NCBI GenBank assembly: GCA_039584255.1
Contig: JBDGYE010000051.1
Span: 1 to 20,351 of the forward strand
Source of the DNA: JBDGYE01 sp039584255
Lineage (GTDB): Bacteria; Gemmatimonadota; Gemmatimonadetes; Palauibacterales; Palauibacteraceae
Direction of reading: 5' to 3'
Length of the DNA: 20,351 nucleotides
Shown: one piece after another, positions 7,655 to 14,263 of the stretch
How positions within the stretch are numbered: the stretch's first letter is position 1
How the letters are laid out: each line of letters begins with the position of its first letter
The notes under the pieces: generated by a model
Told to the model about the DNA's origin: nothing
Database searches by the model: none
The model's input: only the letters and a program-made list of their open reading frames with translations
Program-made: the position numbers and the translations under genes

Positions 7655-7678
7655 CGGATTCACCCGAGATTCCCGCTT

Positions 7679-8212
7679 ATGGCCAAGAAGCAAGGCTCTC
7701 CCGGCATCAAGCAGGCATCGCGATCAGACGATGCACCCGCCTGGCTGATCCAGAGGACCGCCCGTCTCTTACGCGTTCTGTTCCTGCGCCTCGTCCAGGC
7801 GCAGGAGGTCGAGGTCACCCCCGAGATGTGGCTCGTCCTCAGCCGACTGCTGGCCCGGGACGGTCAGTACCAGAACGAGCTCGCGGACTCGACGTTCCGC
7901 GACCGCCCCAACACGTCCAGGATCATCAGTGGTCTCGAGGAGCGGGGCCTGGTGCGGCGGGCCCCGGACCGGGAAGATCGCCGGCGTACACGGATCCACA
8001 TCACGCAGCCGGGGAGAGAGCTGGTGGCGGCCACTGCCCCGGTGGCTGCCCGCACACGGGACTGGCTGTACGACGGTCTGAAGAAGAAGGAGCTCAAGGC
8101 CCTCCGCCGGGCCCTGCGCCGCATCGAGGCGAACACGCTGGAGGCCATCGAGAACCTCGAGGACCTGCGGGCGGGGAAGAAGCCGGCAAAGAAAGAGCCG
8201 CCGGCCGACTGA
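7679..8212 (+). CDS. MarR-family winged-helix transcriptional regulator
   Basis: A 177-residue MarR-type repressor. Helical dimerisation segments are at about 20-60 and 128-165; the winged helix is at about 62-110, with recognition helix region LADSTFRDRPNTSRIISGLEE, then RGLVRR and the wing PDREDRRRTRIHIT. These are the conserved MarR DR-x-D/R-R wing and hydrophobic strand. The C-terminus is Lys-rich. ATG 7679 is chosen because it gives a normal MarR N-terminus; a TTG at 7643 in frame would place the start inside the palindromic operator. No good ribosome site precedes the ATG, so a very short or leaderless transcript is possible. The usual ligand and target genes are not indicated by neighbours: upstream is only an aquaporin remnant and downstream is convergent. 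Confidence 0.92.
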   Translation: MAKKQGSPGIKQASRSDDAPAWLIQRTARLLRVLFLRLVQAQEVEVTPEMWLVLSRLLARDGQYQNELADSTFRDRPNTSRIISGLEERGLVRRAPDREDRRRTRIHITQPGRELVAATAPVAARTRDWLYDGLKKKELKALRRALRRIEANTLEAIENLEDLRAGKKPAKKEPPAD

Positions 8213-8225
8213 ATCGACCGGCGGC
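8197..8225. terminator. Terminator-like hairpin between convergent marR and DUF4097 gene
   Basis: A 12-bp stem with one mismatch (GCCGCCGGCCGA / TCGACCGGCGGC) and a five-base loop spans the marR stop codon. No T-tract follows on either strand, so it may need Rho or act only as a 3' stabilising structure. Confidence 0.4.
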
Positions 8226-8252
8226 CGGCAGCCTCGCAGACCCGCGGCTCGG

Positions 8253-9026
8253 CTAGTTCTTCTTTAGGTGAATGCTCCCGTTCACCGTCTCCAGCGACAG
8301 GTCCTTACCGCCGCTGCCGATCGTCCCCCGCATCTTCCTGTTCGAGAAGCGGCCGGTCACGGTGAGAGGGAAGTCCGTCTCCATGCTCCCGTTAACCGTG
8401 GCCGCGCTGACGTCGGCGTTGACGCTGGCCGGCAGCTCCACCGTGATGCTCCCGTTCACCGTCTCGAAGTCGAGGTCGCCGCTCCAGTCGGCGCTGCCCA
8501 TGGAGGCGTGGATCGAGCCGTTCACCGTATTGGCCCGAACCAGACCGCCGGCGGAGACGTCTACATCACCGTTGACCGTGCTGGCCTTCACGTTCCCCTC
8601 GATGCCGCCGGCGTCGATGCTGCCGTTCACCGTCTTCCCGACGAAGTTCACACCGCGCGGCACGCTGACCGTAAAGGCTACTTCGGTGTCGTTGTCTTCG
8701 CTGCTCAAGCGGCCCTTGGAGCCGGGTGCGCACTCGTTCTCGTCGTCCTTGTCAGGATACACGGCGCAGATCGTGACCCCGTCCGAGTGCTCCACCACCT
8801 CGATGCGCACCTGGTCCGGATCGCTGCGCTTCGCCTTCTTGACGGCCGTCACCACCACCTCGCCCCCGGAGACGCCGGAGGCGCGGATCTCGCCGTTGAC
8901 TCCCTTGATCTCCACTTGGTCGCCGGTATCGACCGTGCCCCGCCACTCGAAGTCCTGAGCCCCGGCATCCGCCACGGCGAGCAGCGAGAGTGCCGCCACC
9001 AACCCCATGATCCTGTAGAATCGCAT
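8253..9026 (-). CDS. Secreted DUF4097 beta-strand repeat protein
   Basis: A 257-residue exported protein. A signal peptide ends at about residue 23 (ADAGA|QDF). The mature part is a DUF4097-type repeat domain: TVNG recurs at residues 132, 150, 167, 189, 210 and 247 (with a VNG also at 43), each followed by a short strand such as SIHAS or SITVE. This spacing of roughly 17-22 residues fits beta-solenoid rungs. Two Cys (in TICAVY and NECAPG) may form a disulfide. GGAGGAG just upstream of the ATG supports the start. It is the last gene of the sigma/anti-sigma cluster, but a terminator separates it from its paralogue, so it may have its own promoter or be reached by read-through. DUF4097 function is not established; an envelope or surface role is inferred. 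Confidence 0.88.
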   Translation of the reverse strand: MRFYRIMGLVAALSLLAVADAGAQDFEWRGTVDTGDQVEIKGVNGEIRASGVSGGEVVVTAVKKAKRSDPDQVRIEVVEHSDGVTICAVYPDKDDENECAPGSKGRLSSEDNDTEVAFTVSVPRGVNFVGKTVNGSIDAGGIEGNVKASTVNGDVDVSAGGLVRANTVNGSIHASMGSADWSGDLDFETVNGSITVELPASVNADVSAATVNGSMETDFPLTVTGRFSNRKMRGTIGSGGKDLSLETVNGSIHLKKN

Positions 9027-9072
9027 TCTCTCCTCCCGACTGCGCTCTCGCGCGTTCGTCGAAGTGGTCTGG

Positions 9073-9112
9073 AAAAGCGAAAGACCCCGCCCCCCGAAGC
9101 CGAGGGGCGGGG
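9073..9112 (-). terminator. Intrinsic terminator between the two DUF4097 genes
   Basis: On the minus strand a GC-rich hairpin (CCCCGCCCC / GGGGCGGGG, ten-base loop; 9085-9112) is followed by TCTTTCGCTTTT. It lies directly after the stop of the upstream DUF4097 gene and before the second one, and would end or attenuate the sigma-factor operon there. Confidence 0.75.
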
Positions 9113-9124
9113 CCGCAGCCGGCC

Positions 9125-9973
9125 TTACGGCCTCACCAGCTGAATCGTCCCGTCGAAGGCCGAGAGCTCGATGAGCGCCTTACCGGTACCGATGGTGAAC
9201 GAGAACCTCTTCTTGCCTACGTCGCCTTCCATGGTGATCGGGAAGTCCGCCTGCAGCTCCCCGCTGAAGGTGGCGACCGAAACCCGGGCGTTCGTGCCAT
9301 CCGGGATCGTCACGAACAGGTCTCCGTCATGCGTGGACAGGAAGTATCTGCCGCCGTCGTTGATCGTACCGCGGTACGAGATATCGCCGTCCACGGAGTT
9401 CGCCTCCACGTGATCCGACTCGATCCCCTCCAGGGCGACGTCACCGTCCACCGCTTGGACGGCGATGTTGCCGCGGGCGTCCGTGAGGCTCACGACACCG
9501 TCCACGGCGTTGATGGCCATGTTGCCGCTGGCCCCGCTCACCGTGACGTCACCGTCCACGGAGTTAAGCGCGACGTTCCCGCTTCCACCACTGACCTCGA
9601 TTCCTCCCTCCACGGAGGAGACCGAGACATCGCCGCCCGCCCCCTGGATACTGACCTCCAGCGAAACGCCGTTGATCTCGATGGCCATGGCTTGGGGAAC
9701 CGTGATCTCGAGGTCGGCCCAGACCGGCTCGCCCCACTCCCCGGTCACTTCGAGCCTCACCTCCGAGCCTGAGCTCCGGATCTTGAGCTGGGCCTCTTCG
9801 TCGTCGTAGTCGCCGTGAACCCTCATCTCCGCCCGGTCCCACGTCGTCACCACGACGGTCCCCTCGTGCTGGTTCACTTCGAGCCGACCCGCCGCATCAA
9901 CGGCGAACGTCGTATCGCTCTGCTGGACCAGTGTGAGGGAGGCCAGAAGCGCGGCTGCCAGATTCGCGATCAT
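9125..9973 (-). CDS. DUF4097 beta-strand repeat protein (18-residue repeats)
   Basis: A 282-residue exported protein with a short signal peptide (about 1-17). The N-terminal part (20-110) is beta-rich. It is followed by very regular repeats: VEG/VDG at residues 121, 139, 157, 175 and 194, that is a period of 18-19, each unit reading roughly G-N-[VIM]-A-[VIL]-x-[SA]-V-D-G-D-V. The terminal FDGTIQL matches the ETVNGSIHL end of the downstream paralogue. Such spacing fits a right-handed beta-solenoid. AGGAAGGA seven bases before ATG supports the start. It follows the anti-sigma gene by about 56 bases and is probably co-transcribed with it, so it is a candidate target or partner of that sigma system. 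No enzymatic motif is visible. Confidence 0.87.
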   Translation of the reverse strand: MIANLAAALLASLTLVQQSDTTFAVDAAGRLEVNQHEGTVVVTTWDRAEMRVHGDYDDEEAQLKIRSSGSEVRLEVTGEWGEPVWADLEITVPQAMAIEINGVSLEVSIQGAGGDVSVSSVEGGIEVSGGSGNVALNSVDGDVTVSGASGNMAINAVDGVVSLTDARGNIAVQAVDGDVALEGIESDHVEANSVDGDISYRGTINDGGRYFLSTHDGDLFVTIPDGTNARVSVATFSGELQADFPITMEGDVGKKRFSFTIGTGKALIELSAFDGTIQLVRP

Positions 9974-10029
9974 CTCTCTCTATCCTTCCTGCAGTCGTTG
10001 CCCCGAGGGCATGCCATCCTGCCTGATTC

Positions 10030-10755
10030 CTACGTTTCGACCACGCTCAGCGCGTTGGCCTGTCTCAGAAGTTGAAGCTTCCTGGTCTTGGCGTCGGCCA
10101 GGTGCCTGTTCAGATAGGCGTTGGCCGGGTCCGCCTCCAGGGCTGCCTGCGCCCGCTCGATCGCCCGGTCAATGGTGGCCAGGCTGTGCTCGAGAATCCT
10201 CACGGTGGCGGTGTCGAGCCGCTCACGGCCGGTCTCGAGCCTCGTCTCGAGGTCGCGAATCGCCGCCTCGTAGGACGGCGCGGCTTCCTCGGCGGCCGCG
10301 AAGGAGGCCTCCGGTCCTGTCCTGGGTGCCGTGGCCACGGGGCCGCCATCGCGATCACCACCGGTGAACTCGACGCTCAGCCACACGGCCGCGCTGCCCA
10401 GCAGAACCATGGCCACGCTGGCGGCGACCAGTTGCGGGACGGTGAACGACAACCGGCGCCGGCGAGCCTCGCGTGCCACCCCCAGCTCCACCACCCGATC
10501 GTCCCGAGTCGCCGGTCGGCGGTCGCCGGCCCCGTCCCGCATCTCATGAACCCGCGCCTCGACGCCCGGCCACAGATCCGCTGTCGGCGGCCGGTCTACC
10601 AGGGTCCGCGCCCTGGCCGCCACGGCTCGCAGCTCCTCCAACACGGCACGGAGCTCGTCGTCGCGTGCCAGCCGCTCGTCCAGCTCGGCACGCTCGGCGT
10701 CGCTCAGCTCGCCGTCGAGGTACTCTGAAAGCCTGTCGTACCGGTCGTTCTGCAT
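10030..10755 (-). CDS. Single-pass anti-sigma factor, cysteine-free
   Basis: A 241-residue membrane protein with an N-terminal anti-sigma type helical domain (LSEYLDGELSDAERAELDER, residues 9-28), one membrane helix at about 105-127 and a periplasmic part with a long charged helix (about 160-235, coiled-coil-like). The DGELS start is typical of ZAS-like anti-sigma domains, but the protein has no cysteine at all, so the HxxxCxxC zinc motif is absent. It lies directly downstream of the ECF sigma gene (103-base gap), which strongly supports it as the cognate anti-sigma; the periplasmic helix would sense the envelope signal. ATG with a modest AGGA upstream. Confidence 0.85.
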   Translation of the reverse strand: MQNDRYDRLSEYLDGELSDAERAELDERLARDDELRAVLEELRAVAARARTLVDRPPTADLWPGVEARVHEMRDGAGDRRPATRDDRVVELGVAREARRRRLSFTVPQLVAASVAMVLLGSAAVWLSVEFTGGDRDGGPVATAPRTGPEASFAAAEEAAPSYEAAIRDLETRLETGRERLDTATVRILEHSLATIDRAIERAQAALEADPANAYLNRHLADAKTRKLQLLRQANALSVVET

Positions 10756-10858
10756 GGTCCTGTTCTCGGCGCTTGTTCGCGTCCTATGCGTAGGGTTCGA
10801 TCACCGATATGGGCCAAGGGTTGGAACGCACCCGCCGTCGCCTTTTCAGCGGCCCGCT

Positions 10859-11413
10859 CTACGCCGTCACGTACTCCCGCAGCAGCATCCTCGCCCTGTG
10901 GAGCTGTGCCTTCGTCGTTCCGGTTGTAACACCCATCATCTCGGCTATCTCCCTGTGCTTGTAGCCCTCGACGTCGTGGAGAACGAAAACCTCCCGCGCG
11001 CCATCGGGCAGGCGGGCCAGTCCCGCCTCGAACTCCACCGACAGGTCCGGTCGCGGCCGTCGCCCCGAGGAGCGTTGCATGACGGCCTCGCCGTCGGGAT
11101 GGTGACGCTCCCTGCGTATGCCGAGCTTCTTGCGTCGGGCGAGGACGAGGTTAACCGCGACCCGGTGGAGCCACGTTCCGAAGGCCGCTTCTCCGCGGAA
11201 CGTTCCCAGCTTTTCCCATGCCCGGACGAACACGTCCTGCGTGACCTCGTCGGCCAGGTCGGGTCCGATCATGCGCCGGACCAGCGTGTGGATCCGCGAC
11301 ACGTGCCGTCGGTACAGCCGCTCGAACGCCGCCACGTCTCCGGCGGCGGCTCGCCGGGCGTCGACCCGCTCGTCCGAGTCCGGAAGGCGTCGATCGTCGC
11401 TCTTTCTGGCCAC
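10859..11413 (-). CDS. ECF RNA polymerase sigma factor (sigma-70 family)
   Basis: An extracytoplasmic-function sigma factor of about 184 residues. Region 2 is clear (FERLYRRHVSRIHTLVRRM, then DLADEVTQDVFVRAWEKL and FGTWLHRVAVNLVLARRKK), followed by an Arg-rich linker and region 4 (LPDGAREVFVLHDVEGYKHR, then EIAEMMGVTTGTTKAQLHRAR). Regions 1 and 3 are absent, as in ECF factors. The GTG at 11413 is chosen because GAGGA lies five bases upstream; a GTG at 11431 in frame would add six residues but has no ribosome site. It heads a minus-strand cluster with its anti-sigma and DUF4097 genes and is divergent from mtaB. Autoregulation is likely for such units, but I cannot point to a convincing promoter. 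Confidence 0.93.
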   Translation of the reverse strand: MARKSDDRRLPDSDERVDARRAAAGDVAAFERLYRRHVSRIHTLVRRMIGPDLADEVTQDVFVRAWEKLGTFRGEAAFGTWLHRVAVNLVLARRKKLGIRRERHHPDGEAVMQRSSGRRPRPDLSVEFEAGLARLPDGAREVFVLHDVEGYKHREIAEMMGVTTGTTKAQLHRARMLLREYVTA

Positions 11414-11539
11414 CGCGGTCCTCGTCTCCACGTCGCGATTGGATGTCCGCTACGGGGGAATGGTTGAATTCCGTCCCATCGTTTCGCAACGTCGGCGGAC
11501 CGGGGCGCCATCAAGCCGGGGGGATAATCGAGGTTCACG

Positions 11540-12895
11540 ATGACGGCTGACAGCTCGACGAATAGCCACGGTCGAACCGACCGGACGGGGTATTCTGTCT
11601 GGTTTCACACCTTCGGCTGCAAGGCGAACCAGTACGACACGGAACGCATGCGCCAGGAGCTGGAGAGCCGCGGCGCGCTGACGGTGGGCGACGTGACGGC
11701 CGCGAACACGGCCGTGGTGAACACCTGCACCGTGACCAACCGGGCCGACGCTTCCGCCCGCCACATGATCCGCCGCCTGCGCAGGCTCAATCCGCGACTC
11801 CGGATCGTCGTTGCCGGCTGCTCCAGCGCGCTGCGCGAGGAGGTGTATCGGGCGATGCCGGAGGTCTCGGGGGTCGTCCGGGGCCAGGATCCGGTGGCCG
11901 TGGCCACGGAGGTAGGTGCCGAAGCGGCCCTCTCGTGGGAGGACGAGGAGCCGATCGGCGGCACGCTTCTGCGCTCCAACACCCGCGGAACCCGCGGGTG
12001 GCTGAAGATCCAGGACGGCTGCGACCGGAAGTGCTCGTTCTGCGCCACACGCCTCGCCCGCGGGGCGAGCCGATCCCGCGCGCCCGGCGAGGTCCTGGCC
12101 GAAGCGCGCCTCCTGGCGCAGGCGCACGCCGAGCTCGTCCTGACGGGAATACACATCGGGCACTATGGGCTGGACCTGGAGGCTGGCTGGACGCTGGCCA
12201 GCCTGTGCGGCCTGCTCCTGGAAGGCGTCCCGGGCCTGCGCTTTCGCCTGGGCTCCATCGAGGCCACCGAGATCGAAGACGAGCTGCTGGGGCTCCTGAG
12301 GCACTCGGGCGGCCTTCTCGCCCCCCATCTCCACATCCCGCTCCAGAGCGGCAGCAATCGCGTGCTGCGCGCCATGCGCCGGTGGCACACTCGCGAGGCC
12401 TATCGGCAGCGGGTTCTGGAGATCGCCTCCCGCTTGGAGCCTCTCGGACTCGGGGCGGATGTCATAGTCGGATTCCCGGGCGAGACTGAGTCGGACCATG
12501 ACCGCACCCGCGCGCTCATCCTGGAGCTGCCCTACACCTACCTCCACGTCTTCCCGTTCTCGGTGCGGGATCGCACTCATGCGGCGACGTTGCCGGACCA
12601 CGTTCCGGCGCAAGTAGCAGCTGAGCGATCCCGGGAGCTCCGGGACATCGGGGTGGAAAAAGGCACCCGGTACGCCGCCGGCCGGCGGGACGGCCTGGCC
12701 CTGATCGCCGTCGAGACGGATGTAACAGGATTGACGGGCGACTACCTGCGCGTCCGGGTCGATGACGCAGCGCTCGAACCGGGCACTCTGGTTCCGGCTC
12801 GCCTGGCCGGACCCGCGGAGGAGCTCCGAGCCGTCGCCGGCGCTACGGGCCGGGCGGCACTGCCCGTGCTCCGGGCGGCTGTGCAATCCGTGTAG
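11540..12895 (+). CDS. mtaB: tRNA t6A37 methylthiotransferase MtaB
   Basis: Radical SAM enzyme that converts N6-threonylcarbamoyladenosine-37 of ANN-decoding tRNAs to its 2-methylthio form, using two 4Fe-4S clusters. The 451-residue protein has the UPF0004 domain (about 18-125) with cluster ligands Cys27 (TFGCKANQYDTE), Cys63 (NTCTVTN) and Cys94 (AGCSS), then the radical SAM site GCDRKCSFC with Cys161, Cys165 and Cys168. GSIEATEI, HLHIPLQSGSNRVLRAMRR and VIVGFPGETE are also family signatures, and a degenerate TRAM-like tail follows (about 380-430). The FGCKxNQ and CxxxCxxC forms favour MtaB over MiaB or RimO. GAGG lies six bases before ATG. The tail after 430 is Ala-rich and unconserved. It is divergent from the sigma gene. 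Confidence 0.93.
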   Translation: MTADSSTNSHGRTDRTGYSVWFHTFGCKANQYDTERMRQELESRGALTVGDVTAANTAVVNTCTVTNRADASARHMIRRLRRLNPRLRIVVAGCSSALREEVYRAMPEVSGVVRGQDPVAVATEVGAEAALSWEDEEPIGGTLLRSNTRGTRGWLKIQDGCDRKCSFCATRLARGASRSRAPGEVLAEARLLAQAHAELVLTGIHIGHYGLDLEAGWTLASLCGLLLEGVPGLRFRLGSIEATEIEDELLGLLRHSGGLLAPHLHIPLQSGSNRVLRAMRRWHTREAYRQRVLEIASRLEPLGLGADVIVGFPGETESDHDRTRALILELPYTYLHVFPFSVRDRTHAATLPDHVPAQVAAERSRELRDIGVEKGTRYAAGRRDGLALIAVETDVTGLTGDYLRVRVDDAALEPGTLVPARLAGPAEELRAVAGATGRAALPVLRAAVQSV

Positions 12896-13177
12896 CGACC
12901 TGCCAAAGTTTTCTCTTCCTGCTGGCCCCCCGGCGGCTCCGATTCCGGAGCGAAAGCTCTTCCACTGCCCGGCCGAATGGGCCTGAATCAAGGCGAAGCC
13001 CCATGCCGCGCTTCCCCTCGACCGAGCGTGCTCCCGAATGGCCCGAACCGTGCGCCTGAACCACCTCCGGCCCTTACCGCCCGGCGGCTCCGTGGTGCAG
13101 GCAATGCAGCTCGAGCCCTGCCACGAGTGCGCCGGGCGGCCATCCGCAGACGAGGCCTGGAACAGGGAAGGCACGAC
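12896..13177 (+). other. mtaB to DUF6588 intergenic region
   Basis: About 280 bases without a supported gene. A small hairpin (GCTCCG-ATTC-CGGAGC, 12936-12951) lacks a T-tract. The 13-base string CCCGGCGGCTCCG occurs twice (12929-12941 and 13080-13092) as a direct repeat. The frame of the next gene is open through part of this region but its product is Arg/Pro-rich and not protein-like. Confidence 0.4.
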
Positions 13178-14191
13178 ATGAGGCAGGCAAATCGGAGAAT
13201 CCGGACGGCGTCGCTTCTGGTTGGCGGAGCCCTCCTCGCCGGTGCCATGCTCGCGACCGCGGCACACGCCCAGACGATCGAAGAGTCCCTGAGCGGTCTC
13301 ACGGAGGAGAACGCTCAGCTCTACATCGAGCCGCTCACCGGTGGCCTTGGCGCGGCTCTGAACTCTGGATTCTACCATACCGCGAAGGTTCACGACCCAC
13401 TGGGCTTCGACCTCGGCCTCAGGCTGATGGGAGCCTTCGTGCCCAGCAGCATGAACACCTTCGCTCCGGTGCTCCCGGAAAGCGTAGAGTACGAGGGAAT
13501 CACGTACTTCGACCCGTACGGGCCCGCCGCCGGTTTCGATAACATCTCGCCGTCCGTGTCGGGCGAGGGACAGGGACTCCTGATGGTGCCGCAGGGCGAC
13601 TTCCGGGACGCGTTGATCGGTGGCGGCCTCAATCCCACCGACTACGACGTGCGGATGCCAAGGGGCTATGACTTCCCCGTGGTTCCCTATGCGGCGGTAC
13701 AGGCAGCGCTGGGCGTCCCTCTGGGAACGGAGCTCGTGCTGCGTTTCATCCCGAGCTTCACGCCGGACGACGACGTGGGTTCCATCAGCATGATCGGTGG
13801 CGCCGTCAAGCATTCGCTGAGCCAATGGCTTCCCGGTCCGTCGCCGGTGGACGTGGCCGCGGCTTTCGGCTTCCAGACCTTCAAGGTCGGGTCGTACCTG
13901 GACGCCAACTCCAGCCAGTGGTCGTTGATCGTCAGCAAGCAGCTGTCGCTGGTGACCTTCTACGCGGCCGGCACGCTGGAGAACGCTGACCTCGAGGTAT
14001 CGTATCTGTTCGTGAGTCCCATCGATGACGTGCCGGTGACGCAGGAGATCCGCTTCAGCCAGGACACACCGAACAAGCAGACCCTGGCGCTGGGCGGCAC
14101 TCTCCAGCTGGGCGGCTTCGGGCTGCACGGCGAATACGCGTTCGGCAGCTACGACGTGGTGTCGGTGAGCCTGCTGTTCGGTATGAACTAG
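13178..14191 (+). CDS. DUF6588-like outer-membrane family protein
   Basis: A 337-residue exported protein with a signal peptide cleaved near residue 31 (TAAHA|QTIEES). The mature part has the look of a DUF6588 protein, a beta-barrel-like family of unknown function: PLTGGLGAALNSGFYHTAKV, GFDLGLRLMGAFVP, a central loop with many Pro/Gly/Asp, PYAAVQAALGVPLGTELVLR, and alternating amphipathic strands to a C-terminal LHGEYAFGSYDVVSVSLLFG. The barrel and family assignment are inferred from this pattern. ATG 13178 is preceded by AGGGAAGG six bases upstream and begins the signal peptide; the open frame further upstream is not coding-like. It converges with the M1 peptidase gene over a hairpin. Confidence 0.8.
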   Translation: MRQANRRIRTASLLVGGALLAGAMLATAAHAQTIEESLSGLTEENAQLYIEPLTGGLGAALNSGFYHTAKVHDPLGFDLGLRLMGAFVPSSMNTFAPVLPESVEYEGITYFDPYGPAAGFDNISPSVSGEGQGLLMVPQGDFRDALIGGGLNPTDYDVRMPRGYDFPVVPYAAVQAALGVPLGTELVLRFIPSFTPDDDVGSISMIGGAVKHSLSQWLPGPSPVDVAAAFGFQTFKVGSYLDANSSQWSLIVSKQLSLVTFYAAGTLENADLEVSYLFVSPIDDVPVTQEIRFSQDTPNKQTLALGGTLQLGGFGLHGEYAFGSYDVVSVSLLFGMN

Positions 14192-14228
14192 CAGGTGCTC
14201 CGCCGGCTCGCGGCGGCGAAGCGCCTGC
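14191..14228. terminator. Long hairpin between convergent genes
   Basis: Two stacked stems: outer GCAGGTGC / GCGCCTGC (one G-U pair), inner CGCCG / CGGCG around GCTCG, with small internal loops. It starts at the last base of the DUF6588-like stop codon and lies before the end of the convergent M1 peptidase gene. No T-tract, so intrinsic termination is uncertain. Confidence 0.45.
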
Positions 14229-14263
14229 AGCACCCGGTCGGATCGGCGCTGCTGGGGACTCCG

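Noticed and set aside
11432..11510. ECF-type autoregulatory promoter (GGAATT with a downstream GCG) before the sigma gene
   Set aside because: The -35 half is only partly matched and no convincing -10 (CGTC-like) element is present.
11450..14233. 927-codon minus-strand frame opposite mtaB and the DUF6588-like gene
   Set aside because: It spans two well-supported genes and an intergenic region; the product is compositionally a shadow frame.
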